From: Maylandia zebra
Lineage: Eukaryota > Chordata > Actinopteri > Cichliformes > Cichlidae
DNA: 64,000 bases
NCBI RefSeq assembly: GCF_041146795.1
Contig: NC_135184.1
Span: forward strand, 6,709,467-6,773,466
Direction: 5' to 3'
The notes beneath the pieces are model-generated. The model was not told the origin of the DNA. It saw only the letters and a program-made list of their open reading frames with translations, and ran no database searches. The translations under genes and the position numbers were made by a program. Shown piece after piece: positions 1 through 11,564 of this stretch (position 1 is the stretch's first letter; the number at the start of each line of letters is the position of its first letter).

Positions 1-1067
1 CCAAGATTTTTTTTAAATCAATCTCCTTGAAATAAGTGTTTGAAATTTCTTTCTCTTCTAATTGATTTTTGAAGAGTTGTTTTCATCTTAAAAAGTGCAG
101 GGGTTTGTGTGAGAGTACAAGAGACCTGAGGTTATATTTATTTTGGAAATCTTTAGGAAATATGACATGGCACTGATACACATGGCATACATTTAGGAAT
201 CCATGGAAAGACGCATTGTGTGTCTCTTTAGGCTACATATGACTTTTCAGTCAGAGTAAGCAAACATAAGCAGACAGAAAGATAGGCCCTCAGGTGTTCA
301 TACATCCAGACTTCCAGGTGGATGTGATTTTAACATCTGTTTAAATAAGGATATCCACCACTAGAGACTGGGATTTCACGCTCAGCTGCTTTAAATCCTT
401 TTAAAGATGCTGCAGCTCCTGCTAGCCTCCCCACAGAGATAGCATGGCTTTAGCGGCAGCAGCGAGGTCGTTTCTCTGTTCTGACAGGACAAACGCAAAG
501 CAGTCAGTGGCTCATTAGACAGCAGTGCCCCGAGGGCTCAGCTCCACTTCTCCAACATGATGAGGAAAAAAGAGGGACACTTAACCACATGTGGACTCGC
601 TCGCTGAAGTGTGTATGAGAGAGAGAAATTATGGTACAGTGAAGAAGACAGTGAGAGGCTGACAGAAACAGATGTGGTTTAGCAGGGATGAAAAACATCA
701 GCTCTCTCTGAGGAGAATGTGTCCCCAACCAAACCCTCCTAATAATCTTCTTGAACAGGCCAGAACAAGACTGTGTACCTTACTAATAAAATGTGAATAT
801 TGCCTGTGAATGATATCAGTGATGCAAAAGCTATCAGTGATAGAATGTGAACGCATTATGTTTATGTTTCTACTCTACATGAGTGAATGTAAGGCATACA
901 GGTCTCTACATTATGTATGTTATGTTACTGTATTTCTTTTTTCTATTGGTTTTACATATTTATTCCAAACATGCTTATATGTAACTTAACGGTGGTCAAC
1001 AGCAGGTATTCTGGGGTGTGTGGGCAAGTGCTATTACACCTTCCAAAAGGATTATAGATTTTTTTTA
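1..1067. other. intergenic, no gene recognised
   Basis: No open frame here resembles a known protein and no RNA gene is visible. The sequence is AT-rich single-copy-looking DNA at the far left of the fzd8 gene desert. Confidence 0.6.
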
Positions 1068-1202
1068 CGATTATTTTTTGTCATTGTTGCCTTTGATAGT
1101 GGAGATTTGACAGGAAAGCAGGGAAAGATGCACAGCCAAAAGGTACAGGTCAGACTTGAACCCAGGCAATGACATTTCAACCACATGAGCTAAACTAGCA
1201 TG
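1068..1202 (-). repeat. tRNA-derived SINE
   Basis: Read on the minus strand, this has a pol III box A-like segment (TAGCTCATGTGG), then a box B-like GGTTCAAGTCT about 20 bases further on. A tRNA-unrelated body follows, ending in an A-rich tail containing AAAGGCAACAATGACA. That order, and the tail wording, match a common fish SINE that I know from memory. The copy is diverged. The exact family name is not certain. Confidence 0.6.
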
Positions 1203-1642
1203 CAGCAGAATACGGATTTAAATAAAAGCTTAGCAAAAGCTGTAAAATTGACAAACCTATGATACAGGCACAATCACAATATTAGTCTTGCACACTGAAA
1301 AAATGGTTACCCAGTGTAAATGTGATCTTTAAGTCTTTGCAACCATCCATATGTAAAAATGGCAGCTTGTGTATCTGTGAGACATGAGCAGCTTTTACAC
1401 AACAGAGGTACAAACTGAGGTTAAAATGTGTTCACTTGGAAATATTTATTGATGTGGTGATGAGGCTGGTCACATCTGACAAGTGCTGATTGCTCCAGCT
1501 TCACCACATGAAATCACCTTATCTGTCTTCTTTAAAATGTACTTTTCTGCCCTAATCAACAGTGGACTAATAATCCCTCTAAGCTGCATTTGTTGCAGCT
1601 GTTTTCAGCACAAACAAAGAGCACAATTAGTCAGGCAGCACA

Positions 1643-1715
<73 letters not shown>

Positions 1716-2889
1716 CTGTGTGAGGTAAAGGTTGTCACAAACATATACTTGTGTTTCTGAGACTCATTAGATTATGTATGTTTGAGGTGGTAGAAAACTG
1801 ATTACTTCATGAAATTTGTAACAAAAAGCTGTAAAAACATTTTTTTTATGTTGTGCTTGCTCCAATTCTGAGGCAGTCTGAATTATTCATATTCAGACAA
1901 AGACATTGAATTAACCACGCCAGAGCCAGCGTAGCCTTAAGATGGAAAACTTCACAATTCAATTTAGCATCCGTCTCATGAAAGAAGCTATTCAGCCCTG
2001 GGCCAAACATATTTACAAGTTCACAAAAGAAGCAAGGAAACGTGAAGTTGTAAAACCTGTTTTGCTGATGCACATTTTAAACTTGCATTTGTTTAGTTTA
2101 GTAAACTATTTAATGTGTATGGTGACCAAAGGGTGTGTGCAGAAGAAATAGATGGCATACGGTTAGGAAAAGGGTGTCCAGAAATATTATGTAAGATGCT
2201 TTTTTTTTAAGAATTTATTATGTGAATGTAAATTCAGATTATATATTTAGGAATATTTATGAGTTTAAATGTGCACAGGTTGCACCATTGCAAAAACACA
2301 AAAAGAGTTTGCTGAATCAACAACAATCAGCTGCTTGGAGCAGACACATCCATCCATACTGTCCGGTAGTTAAGTCTGACGTCATTAGCTGTGTCTGGGT
2401 CCAAACTGTGCTGCAGGTCCCTAAGTCACTGCGGCATCACTGAGAGTTTAAAACACTGTCTAAATTCTTTCATCTGTAATAAAATGATCCGTGTGGCTGC
2501 TCTACCAGGTGTAACTATTAAGTTTAACATCCAGGCATCCATGAAAACCGAATTTTTGAAATTTAACGGAGTTAGAAGTTAGCAGGGAGTTAGCTTGCTA
2601 GCTTCCATCTAAATATGATATACCATGTTCTGACTGAGAGATTTCTGAAACAAATTAAGACGTACAGCTAGACATTAATATACTGCTGCATGGGCTGGGC
2701 TGTAGTTACATCTAAGGTTTAAAATGATTGGCGACAATAAAAGCCGAGAGAGGCCGACAGTGATCACTGACTGTTTTTAGGGGCAAAGCATTAAAACGTG
2801 TTTAAAAAAAAACAAAAACCTTTATTAAACGCAGAGTAGTTTAGCAGGATTCATCATGTCATCATTTAAAGACCAGGTGACAGCTGACA
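1203..2889. other. intergenic, no gene recognised apart from a CA microsatellite
   Basis: Short open frames are present but none has a recognisable domain. The longest, around 1483-1728, is driven by the CA repeat at its end. Nothing else stands out. Confidence 0.55.
1649..1713. repeat. (AC)n microsatellite
   Basis: About 32 uninterrupted AC units. It is long enough to be highly polymorphic and creates artificial Thr-His reading frames. Confidence 0.95.
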
Positions 2890-3177
2890 GGTCTGGCCCG
2901 GATCTGGTGTCAAGCCGGCACTCCTGGCTGACTTCTGGCATGGTAAGTGGTATGTCATCCAGATATGGGCCAGGCCTGGCGTAGATGGCACTGTTTATGT
3001 GATGGTATGCCACATCTGGCCCATTTGTGGTTTGGTTTATGTGGCCCAGGCTCATATAAAACAGGTCTGGCCCGGATCCAGCAACAAACTGGCACTTCTG
3101 ACTGATTGGTGTCATGGCAGAGTGTACGTCAACCAGATGTGGGCCAGGTCTGGCAATGATGGCACTATTTATGTTCA
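2890..3177. repeat. direct repeat of a GGTCTGGCCCGGAT-led unit
   Basis: Two diverged copies of a unit of about 174 bases follow one another. The first begins at 2890 and the second at 3064, both with GGTCTGGCCCGGATC. Each continues through a GGGCCAGG(C/T)CTGGC segment and a GATGGCACT(G/A)TTTATGT segment. It is probably an internally repeated piece of a transposable element. TGGCCC-rich words recur in the hairpin at 4.3 kb. The class is not resolved. Confidence 0.6.
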
Positions 3178-3257
3178 TATTTTCCTATTTTAGTTGGAAG
3201 ACCCAATGAACCAAAATATAAACAGCACTTGGTGACAACTTTGCTTTTAGCCTTTAA

Positions 3258-4001
3258 CCCTCTGGTGTCCAGGGTATAATTGACTGTTTTTGACTACTTT
3301 TGATTTGGCCTCTATATTTCACCTTTAAAAACTGTTTATCTTGCCAATCTGTTATTTTCTCATTTTGACATACTGTATCAGCACAATTTATCTAAATTCA
3401 GACAAAATTTAATATGGTACTATTTACCTAAAAATGCAGCCAAGGCTCAGATGCTTTTTATATAACCATTTAAAACTATTTACAGAACAATCAAGTGTTC
3501 TGCATCAAATAAGAAGGCACACAAATTATTTATGCAACTCCAAAAATAGTTTGTGTCCACTATAAGACAGAGGAGAACAGCACAGGGATAAATCCTGCAG
3601 CTCTGACAGCAGGTGTGTCACTCCTGTTTTCCATGTGGAGACAGCATTTACATCTGCCTTTGGTGGCTTTTTTACAGCAACTGTGACATTCACTAGTGGA
3701 ACTGACACACAAAACAAAACGATGACTACACTACACACTAACTACACTAGACAACACACTAACTTGAGACTCCAAACACGGTAAACATCACAAATCTCTC
3801 ATGTATCAAAACTCTCTCTCTCTCTCTTTCTCTCTCTTTCGCTGTTCACTCCTAAAACTTCCCCCTCATCCCAAACAACCAAATGCCACATGTTGCCATA
3901 TCATTTTTTGATTGGTCGACATGGTACATTTTTCCAGCAATAGGGAAGGAGTGTTTTTTCTTTTTTGAAATGGAGACTCTGGGTCTGTCGACCCCAGAGG
4001 G
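3258..4001. mobile_element. piggyBac-like non-autonomous DNA transposon
   Basis: The element is bounded by TTAA on both sides (3254-3257 and 4002-4005), the diagnostic target duplication of piggyBac transposons. It has inverted ends that read CCCTCTGGTGTC at the left and, on the other strand, CCCTCTGGGGTC at the right. The 744-base interior includes a CT-rich tract near 3812-3842 and no convincing transposase frame. It is therefore best read as a deletion derivative or MITE moved by a related autonomous element. The TSD and the CCCT start are seen directly; the family is inferred from them. Confidence 0.75.
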
Positions 4002-4280
4002 TTAATCAGAAAGCCTTAAGATGGCTAGTTATGTATCAGGCTAATGTTTAAAGCTTTCACTTGAGTAAATTAACTCATATTACTGCTAAGGAATGTTAGC
4101 TAAGTTCACAGCATATTCCATAATAGCGCTGCCATACTGCATCACACTCAGTGCATTTCAATCATTTCTCCAGCGAGTTTGATAGCTAGCAAAAAAAAAC
4201 CTTGAAAAGACAACATTAAAATTCAAGCATTTTCAAGGTTTTCAAGCACCCGTATGAACCCTGCCAGCAATGTGTCTATA

Positions 4281-4394
4281 GCTGGCCCATGGCTGCACAC
4301 AACTTACACATGGCCCACGTACCGCAAAGAATAACGTCATTCTTTGCCGTATGTGGGCCATGTGAAAGCGCATTGTGTGGGCCAGATCTGGGCC
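4281..4394. repeat. inverted-repeat hairpin (foldback element)
   Basis: Two arms of about 50 bases lie head to head around a 6-base centre. The core from 4309 to 4362 is nearly a perfect palindrome: CATGGCCCACGTACCGCAAA on the left is answered by CATGGCCCACATACGGCAAA on the opposite strand. Outer parts (CTGGCCCA, CACACAA) also pair, less perfectly. The single-stranded form would fold into a long stem. It is likely a small foldback or MITE-type repeat. Confidence 0.75.
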
Positions 4395-4994
4395 ATACCA
4401 ATTTTGCAATGTGGGTTTTAACACTTTGTCTTTGTCAGTCATATCGCTGTGCAACCCTGTTCTCCCTTAGGTCGTGTGAGTAAAACTAAACAGTGAACAA
4501 CTCATTAATTTATTCATCATAAATAAATCCGAAATTTTTCCATGGGACTCGATAAATTATGTAATGTGAGTGCATGTTTTCCAACCATGCTCAGAAGTTA
4601 CCATTATTAGTGCTGATTATTCAAACACATTTTGCCACATAAATTACTAAATATCAAGAAATGACTAGAACTGAGAATATTTTTTTAGTGTTTTTATTTG
4701 CAACTTAATGCGTTGATCTTTCTCATGCGTGATTCTGAAATATCAGCTTTTAATGCTGTAAAGAAAAAATAATATAATGAATTATGATGGTAGATTTGAA
4801 TCTTTTATAGTGGCATCAAAATGATTCTCTTTTAGTAACATTTTAGTGCATTTTGTAAGGAATTAATTAAATTAAATTTGAATTAATTTGACTTGATATA
4901 TTCATGTTAGTCAGTCGTTCATCGTATCAGATCCCACACAAACACACACTCCTTGCATACTTGGCCACTGTCACTGGGGTCACATGAGCAAGAG
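4395..4994. other. intergenic, no gene recognised
   Basis: AT-rich sequence with nothing that I can assign. Confidence 0.5.
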
Positions 4995-5240
4995 TCTTCA
5001 GTGATTAGCACTGTCGCCTCACAGCAAGAGGGCACTGAGTTTTACTCTAATGGCTGGAGTTGGAGTTTTCCCTGTACCCTGGCCAGATATTCCACCTTCC
5101 TCACATGGTTCATGTGAGCGTGAATGGTTCTGTGTGTTGACATCTCTGATGGACTCGGGGTGCACCTCACCTAGTGCCCTCTGACAGCTGGGAGAGGCTC
5201 CAAACACCCACCCACTCTCTCTCCCTCGTGATGAGCAATT
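4995..5240 (+). repeat. fragment of an abundant teleost repeat (TTAGCACTGTCGCCTCACAG family)
   Basis: The left edge has TTAGCACTGTCGCCTCACAG, which I recognise as the start of a very common fish interspersed repeat with tRNA-like promoter boxes. It continues with GTGAGCGTGAATGGTT and GACAGCTGGGAGAGGCTCC, words from the right half of that repeat. It is decayed. Related fragments lie near 7.0, 20.3, 37.5 and 57.8 kb. Confidence 0.65.
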
Positions 5241-5667
5241 GCCTGTCATTTGGTGGGCTTGTTTTTTTGTTTTTTTTCGTCATGCAACCCTTTCTGACTG
5301 TTGCTTCTTTGTAGGCTGAGAAAACATTAAGAAATAAATGTTTATTGGCTTAAAGTGTGAGTTAATTTTTCCTTTACTTTTTTTCCCTCCAGGTATGAGA
5401 AACCACAGTTTCCTGAAATTATATTAAATTGTGCTGTAACTACTGTGGTGGACGTGCAACAAAAACCATAACTGAATTTTCAGGTGTTGACTTTGCAAAG
5501 TATTATTTTCACCTTACAAAAACAACTACAAGCTGAAGACAGCTTCAGGATCTTTTTATTGTTCTCTGCATCTTGATATCTGCGCTGAGGTTAGCTTGAA
5601 TTATACACTATATTACATTAATTATACAGAAGTCATATTTCCATGACAAGTGCATTAATTCAATTTT
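5241..5667. other. intergenic, no gene recognised
   Basis: T-rich and AT-rich DNA between two repeats. Nothing can be assigned. Confidence 0.5.
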
Positions 5668-6280
5668 AATGCACTTTAAATTTTATTTATTTAGCGCCAA
5701 ACCACAACAGCAGTCGCCTCAAGGCACTTTGTATTGTAAGGTAGAGCCTACAATAATACATACAGAGAAAAAAACCCAACAATCATATGACCCCCTATGA
5801 GCAAGCACTTTGGCGACAGTGGGGGAAAAAAACTCCCTTTTAACAGGAAGAAACCTCCAGCAGAACCAGGCTCAGGGAGGGGCGGGGCAATCTGCCGTGA
5901 CCAGTTGGTGTGGGAAAAGGAAGACAGTGTAAAAGACATGCTGTGGAAGAGAGCCAGAGATTAATGACCAATGTGATTCAATGCAGAGAGGTCTAGTAAC
6001 ACATAGTGAGTGAGAAAAGGAAATACTCAATGCATGATGGGAATCCACCAGCAGTCTACACCTATTGCAGCATAACTAAGGGAGGATTCAAGGTCACCTG
6101 GTCCAGCCCTAACTGTAAGATTTAGCAAAAAGGAAAGTTTTAAGCCTAATCTTAAAAGTAGAAAAAGTGTCTGTCTCCCGAATGCAAACTGGAAGCTGGT
6201 TCCACAGAAGAGGGGCCTGGAAACTGTAGGCTCTGCCTCACATTCTACTTTTAAATACTCTAGGAACAACAAGTAAGCCT
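5668..6280 (+). repeat. long percomorph interspersed repeat, copy A
   Basis: The copy begins near TTTTATTTATTTAGCGCCAA and runs through AATCATATGACCCCCTATGA and a GAACCAGGCTCAGGGAGGGG segment. It ends near a CTGGTTCCACAGAAGAGG segment. This wording is familiar from many cichlid and other percomorph sequences, but I cannot give its class. It has no long conserved frame. Copy B lies about 450 bases downstream in the same orientation, and copy C lies in the ccny intron in the opposite orientation. Confidence 0.7.
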
Positions 6281-6720
6281 GCAGTGCTCATGAAGTGCTC
6301 GCACATTAACAATATATGTATGTCCCATAACATGCATTGTGTTGAATATCTTTGGATTAAGTTCACTTCTGTCTTCATCTGATCCCCTTCCTTCTCCTAC
6401 TTCACCCATTTCTACATTATCTCCCTCTTCTTGTTGTTTCACTGTCAGCAAATTTGATATAATCAGTTTTTATTCTGTTTTTTTTATTAACGCTATCAAA
6501 GTTATGATTCATGACTTTTCCATCTTACCTTCACCAATCCCTATCTATACTTTTTTGTCTCATATTATTCCTCTCCCCTGGTAGTTCAAGGTCAGTAGCT
6601 TATCAGTGGGATTTCCCATCAACCCCATGGAGCAAGGCTCAAAGCAGGGGGCTAGCTGTCCTGATTAGCTCTCCCTGACCTTTGGTTTTACCTTTTCAGC
6701 AGCGTATTACCCCTTCTCTT
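6281..6720. other. pyrimidine-rich intergenic DNA
   Basis: CT-rich stretches such as CTTCCTTCTCCTACTTCACC give spurious Ser/Pro-rich frames. No gene recognised. Confidence 0.5.
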
Positions 6721-6856
6721 CAATTCAATTCAATTTTATTTATATAGCGCCAAATCACAACAGCAGTCGGTGCTTTATATTGTACAGTAGATCGTACAAT
6801 AATAGATACAGAGGAAAAACCCAACAATCATATGACCCCCTATGAGCAAGCACTTT
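6721..6856 (+). repeat. long percomorph interspersed repeat, truncated copy B
   Basis: The sequence from ATTTATATAGCGCCAAATCA to CCCTATGAGCAAGCACTTTT repeats the first part of copy A with few differences, then stops abruptly. It keeps the 5' end better than copy A does, including the CAATTCAATTCAA lead-in. Confidence 0.75.
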
Positions 6857-6990
6857 TGACTTTCTCCACTTTCTTGTTTCCAGTTTTCATAATTTTTCTT
6901 TTTCCTCTTCAGTTGTTCTTCTTTCTTCACCCCACTGTCACTTTTCTATTATTGATGCCTCCCTTCTTGCTATTCATCCATTTGATTGCA

Positions 6991-7085
6991 GGGGGTAGAA
7001 CCAATTCCAGCTAACACAGGGCAATTGGCGAGGTACCCCGTGGACAGTCCATCGCAGAGTAACACAGAGGGACAAATATAGAAGC
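6991..7085 (+). repeat. fragment of the teleost repeat also seen at 57.8 kb
   Basis: The words GGGCAATTGGCGAGGTACCC, GTGGACAGTCCATCGCAGAG and TAACACAGAGGGACAA match the 'gap' segment of that repeat as I remember it. It is short and diverged. Confidence 0.45.
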
Positions 7086-10000
7086 TCAAATCTACAATTG
7101 GCTGCGTCTCTCTTTTTTATCTCTTTCTCTCTTTGCCATTGCAGCCCAGATTTCATCCCTTCTTCTTATTTTCATTTTCACATCCCATTCTGTTTTTCTT
7201 TGCCATCTACTCTCTTTGTGTTTCCATCTTTTCTTGCCAGAGCCGTTTACTGTAATTGAATTTGATTTACACACACACACTCACACAGTACCTTTCTCAA
7301 AACGATTTATTAATGCTGCTGTAGTAAAAGATGCGGTTGGTTTTTGACAGGTAAATGGCATTCTGTGACTGGCGTGGTTTTGTAATGTGGTGGATTTTGT
7401 TTCTGTAGCTGGGTGGTCATGAAGTGAGTTTTGGCTGGAAGCATGTTTAAGGTTTTCCAGAGTTACGTCTGGTTTTAGAATAATTTATAAATTAAAATAT
7501 TTTTTTTAAAAATGAGACACTATAAGTGCACTCAGAATTGTCTGGTATGAGACAAAATGGTTTTCTTCCATTACAAATGTGCTTGAGATAGCACATCTCT
7601 CCTAGGAATATATGAGACACGAAACTGTCTTTACACCCACAAGTCAAGTTTTATTCTGCCTCAGGTGCTTTAACTCACCAGGTGACCCCAAAGGAAGACC
7701 ACACAACATCACAGCTGAGAAGGGAAAAAATCTCTTCCATGGGCATAGTTTGTCTCAGGATCCACAGGAAATTATGATTCGATCAACCTTGAACTATTTA
7801 AATGCTCATCATTGTTACATTGTCACATATGCACCATAGGTCCAGCTTCAAAGAGATTTAGATTCAGATTTTTAAAATCTTAAAAATAAAATTCATAGCT
7901 AAATAAAACATATTACAAGAATTACAGCAGAAGACAGGCTGCACAGTCAGTTCTGAACCATAATTTGCACAAATAGAACCTGTTCAGGTAGGGAAATTAC
8001 ATCACTGTTTATCTTTAAAGTGTTGGCAAAAAGACATGTAATTATTCAGACCTGCCACACACATAGAAGTTGTTATTCTGAACTGTAGTAATTTGGCAAA
8101 TAGGTTTGAGTTCAAGCACGTGATTTTCTTTAAGCAAAACATAAGGCAGCAAATGTAACAGCAGTGAAAGATTTCAGTGTTTAAAAACCTCCAAAACTGA
8201 CATTTCACTGACTTTTATTTGAATAAAGTGCAAAGGATTGCATAACCTTTCAAAGAAAAAACTCTTGCTGACAGAAGGTGGAGGTTGCCATGAGAGATTT
8301 ATAAACATGGGAAAATTGAAGTGTTTGAAACCTCTCTTCCCATGTCACACAGACAGCTACAACAAAATTTTCCTGTGTTGCTTTGAAAAATTTGTTAACT
8401 GTATATCTAACTAGCAGACTCATAATTAAGATACAGATTTTATATTGTAGTCTCTTGTGTTTACTAAGATGAGAATTACCAACTTCCACGAAAGTCAAAC
8501 CACATCTATGTGTCTGATATTTTTAGAGCTTGCGTCTGTGTGCGTCTGTTGGGATCTGTCAGTCCCTTTCATACCCTTAAATTTATCCAAATTCCCTTAA
8601 ATCTCTGGTGCCTGTACGCAGTCTGTCTCCAGCTGTGCAGAGTGACTTTTCATCACATATGATTAATAGGTTCCACGGGCAATTTAATCGTTTACCAACA
8701 ACTTATAATATTTGAAATTATATGGTGTTTTCAGTATTCTTATTTATATAGGACAAAACTTCATGAGAAGACAGGAATTTCCGTTTTTGATAACCGTCTG
8801 GTTCTGTGCATCTACATTTGTTTGAGTTACGGAATTTGCATTATGTGCATATGTGGGTTCTTGCAATAAATTGTTAGCAAGATTAATATTATCTGTGAAT
8901 TTGGTTGATGACTGGGGATACTGTTGAATATTTGTTATTGGCTACTTTAATTTTAAATGATCGCCAGGTTTTTTAACTGAGGCTATAAATGTATAAAAAG
9001 ATGCATTTTGAATAAACGTTCTGCAGATTTTTAAACCAGATGCCCTTTCAGACACAACCCAAAGAGATTTGTGCCTCCTCCTGCTCTCAAACCAGGGATT
9101 TTGTGAGGTGAATGTGCAAACCAGCACATTTTGTTAGGCCAAAATGAGTCTTTAAAATTGTAAAATGGTTAAAAAGAATGCTACATTTGTTGCTCTAATA
9201 ACCAGGGGGCGTATCCAGTGAGGGCATTGATTGACAGCTTGCATATCAGTCCACGTGGGCTGCACTAATTAGACTGGAGACCAAACATCTACTGAGGATT
9301 TAGATTAGTTTGCTGTGGAAGAGAACTCTTTTTCAAAAACTATTTGACATTACGCACACATGGCAACTTCTGCCCTTTAATGGACATGTGCAAAAACAAA
9401 ACAGCATGTTGGCAGGACAGAAGGATGAAGGCATGGGAGGAAGGTAATTGGTTTAAACCCACTTACCACAAAAGGTGGCTCTGTCAGCAGACTGAAACAG
9501 TCGAGGCAGTGTAGTCATCATAAGCTTTGGTGACAGTGTATCACTGCACACAAAAATCCGGATATGTAATGATGACAATTTATGTTTGGGATCAGTAACA
9601 AATGTCTGTATTTCCTTTTGCACAGACTAATTCTTGAATCAGACAGTTCATCACCAAGCTGACACTGTAATGGAAAAGTGAGTCATTTGGTGTTTATTCT
9701 GCATTTTCAGAACAGCGTTCACATAGCATGTTAGCATGTGGACTCTGTGTGGAGTGTTTTGAGACAGATTTTTTCTTGCCAGGTTGCTAGATGCCAGGGC
9801 TAGAGAGTCATATTTTTGGCAGCATGATAGCAGCAGACAGCTGGCTGACACTGGCGCTCAGAGATGTTAACCTGCCCAGACACTCCTTTTTACCTCAGGC
9901 TTAATGCAACCACTGAGCCTCCCCATGGGCGAAGGCCCACTCATACACATGCAGTATAATGAACATGTAATGAACAGCTAAACGCTGTAACAAAAAGCAG

Positions 10001-10739
10001 ATTAGAAATTGTGCCGTTTCTTTTCTCTCAGATGTAGAGCACATGTGTTGAACTGAATGCCTGTTTAAACATTTGATGACTGGCTCTTTGTGACATTGCT
10101 GTAAATACATGCATTTTAGACCTATTTAATCATCTTTCTATCGTCACAGAAATGAAAATGCCTCGATGTGTTTTACTATTTGTATTTATTCTACAAACAG
10201 GGGTGGATTTTACTCACTGTATCATATATTATCACACACTCGTATCCAGCAAACATCACTCAGCATAAGTGTCAGCTAACTAGCTTTAAATGTAATGTAA
10301 AACATTTCCAACACTGACAGGTATCTATTGTGAAAGTTTAAGCCTTCAATTCCAGACTTGAAAACATTTATTTCTCATTAATTATGACAACATAACTGAC
10401 AGACAGGCATGCTGACAGATACAAGTAGGCAGGCAGTCATCCAGGTAGGCAAGCAGAAACTCAGACAGACATGTACCTTCTCTTCTGCACTGTGAAACAC
10501 CTCACAAGAATTTAGTGGATACAACTAATATTTAGCATAAAATTCATAATAATAAAGGCAGGGCTAACAGGAAAGTTTAGTAAAACGTTTAGCTGAAGGA
10601 ATTCTGAATGCAACACTTACTCAACATTTACAAAATCAAAGGAACAACAGAAAGTAAGAAACAACTCAACTACTCTGTTATAACACATGTATTACCCCTC
10701 AAGGCCTCAGTGGCAAAAATGAATATGAATATTATCACC
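7086..10739. other. intergenic, no gene recognised
   Basis: About 3.6 kb of unremarkable AT-rich DNA. Open frames are all under 85 codons and lack known motifs. I see no tRNA, repeat boundary or long inverted repeat. Confidence 0.5.
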
Positions 10740-10757
10740 CAAACAAAATAACATATG

Positions 10758-10819
10758 CCTATCAGATGAAATTGAACCAGCAACCTAACAAATTCTGCTA
10801 CAGTCTTCTGCTCAAAGGG
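10758..10819 (-). pseudogene. tRNA-Tyr pseudogene, internally deleted
   Basis: Compared with the well-formed tRNA-Tyr at 11255-11341, this copy keeps the T-arm side (ATTGAACCAGCAACCTAA on the plus strand) and the anticodon region (CTACAGTCTTCTGCTC). It has lost most of the D-arm and the 5' acceptor strand. Flanks on both sides resemble those of the 11.3 kb copy (for example TCACCCAAACAA upstream), so it arose by segmental duplication rather than retroposition. It cannot fold as a tRNA. Confidence 0.7.
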
Positions 10820-10984
10820 TTGTGTTGTGTAGCCAATGCGGACAGATTATACACTTGCTCATTGTTTACCTCTTTTTGCTCTACGATGCAAATAACTTAC
10901 TGGATTGTATTCACATGCTGTAGCTTTGTCTCACTTAAAATAATAATAAATTTGGAAAATGTTTGTATTTAATAAATTAAAGGA

Positions 10985-11520
10985 GTTTTTTCAAAAGGTC
11001 TATTTTCAGTGATCTAAAACAAAACCTATGTGTGTTCAAAAGGCCAAAACACACAAATTAAAGTAAAAAGAATTAAATGACACAAAAAGCCTACTATTTA
11101 GCAAAGTATCTGTTTAAGTGTGGAAAGGCACAGAGTGTCACAGCAATCCTGTGTTAAGGAAGTATACATCACCTGGACCCAAGAAAGTTCACACATGTAT
11201 CTATTACTACTAATGCTGCACATTTAGTACATTCACCCAAACAACATAATACACTCCTTCGAGCCGGAATTGAACCAGCGACCTAAGGATTTCTGTTCAT
11301 GTCACTACAGTCCTCCGCTCTACCAACTGAGCTATCGAAGGGTCGTGTCTGCATGGCTCACTGTGCTTTATAGTCAATGTGCTGACAGAACATGCCCTCA
11401 CTTATCGGTTGTGGGTGTACCTGCTAAAACATTGTGTTGATCCAGAGGCATTATTTCAACTGACCACTCACATTGTGATCACATGGAATAGCTGCGTCTC
11501 ATTTAAAAAAAACAAATTAA
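10985..11520. repeat. tRNA-Tyr tandem unit 2
   Basis: This segment contains the well-formed tRNA-Tyr and is similar in order to unit 3 at 12310-12800. Shared words outside the tRNA include GATCTAAAAC, AAAAGGCCAAAACACACAA, GCAAAGTATCTGT and a trailing GTCTCATT. A less complete unit 1 precedes it around 10740-10975. Confidence 0.65.
11255..11341 (-). tRNA. tRNA-Tyr (GTA anticodon) with 14-base intron
   Basis: Minus strand. The acceptor strands CCTTCGA and TCGAAGG pair fully, followed by discriminator A. The D stem is GCTC/GAGC and the anticodon loop CTGTAGA (anticodon GTA) sits on a GAGGA/TCCTT stem. The T arm GCTGG-TTCAATT-CCGGC is intact. A 14-base intron (TGACATGAACAGAA) follows position 37, as is usual for eukaryotic tRNA-Tyr. 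The gene body looks functional. One oddity is that no TTTT pol III terminator lies within about 150 bases downstream, so 3' end formation may be inefficient. Confidence 0.9.
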
Positions 11521-11564
11521 AAAAATAAGAAATACTGACATAAAGGGAGCAGAAACATTGTTAG

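Noticed and set aside
1483-1728. 81-codon frame ending in Thr-His repeats
   Set aside because: Its length comes from the CA microsatellite, and the rest has no domain.
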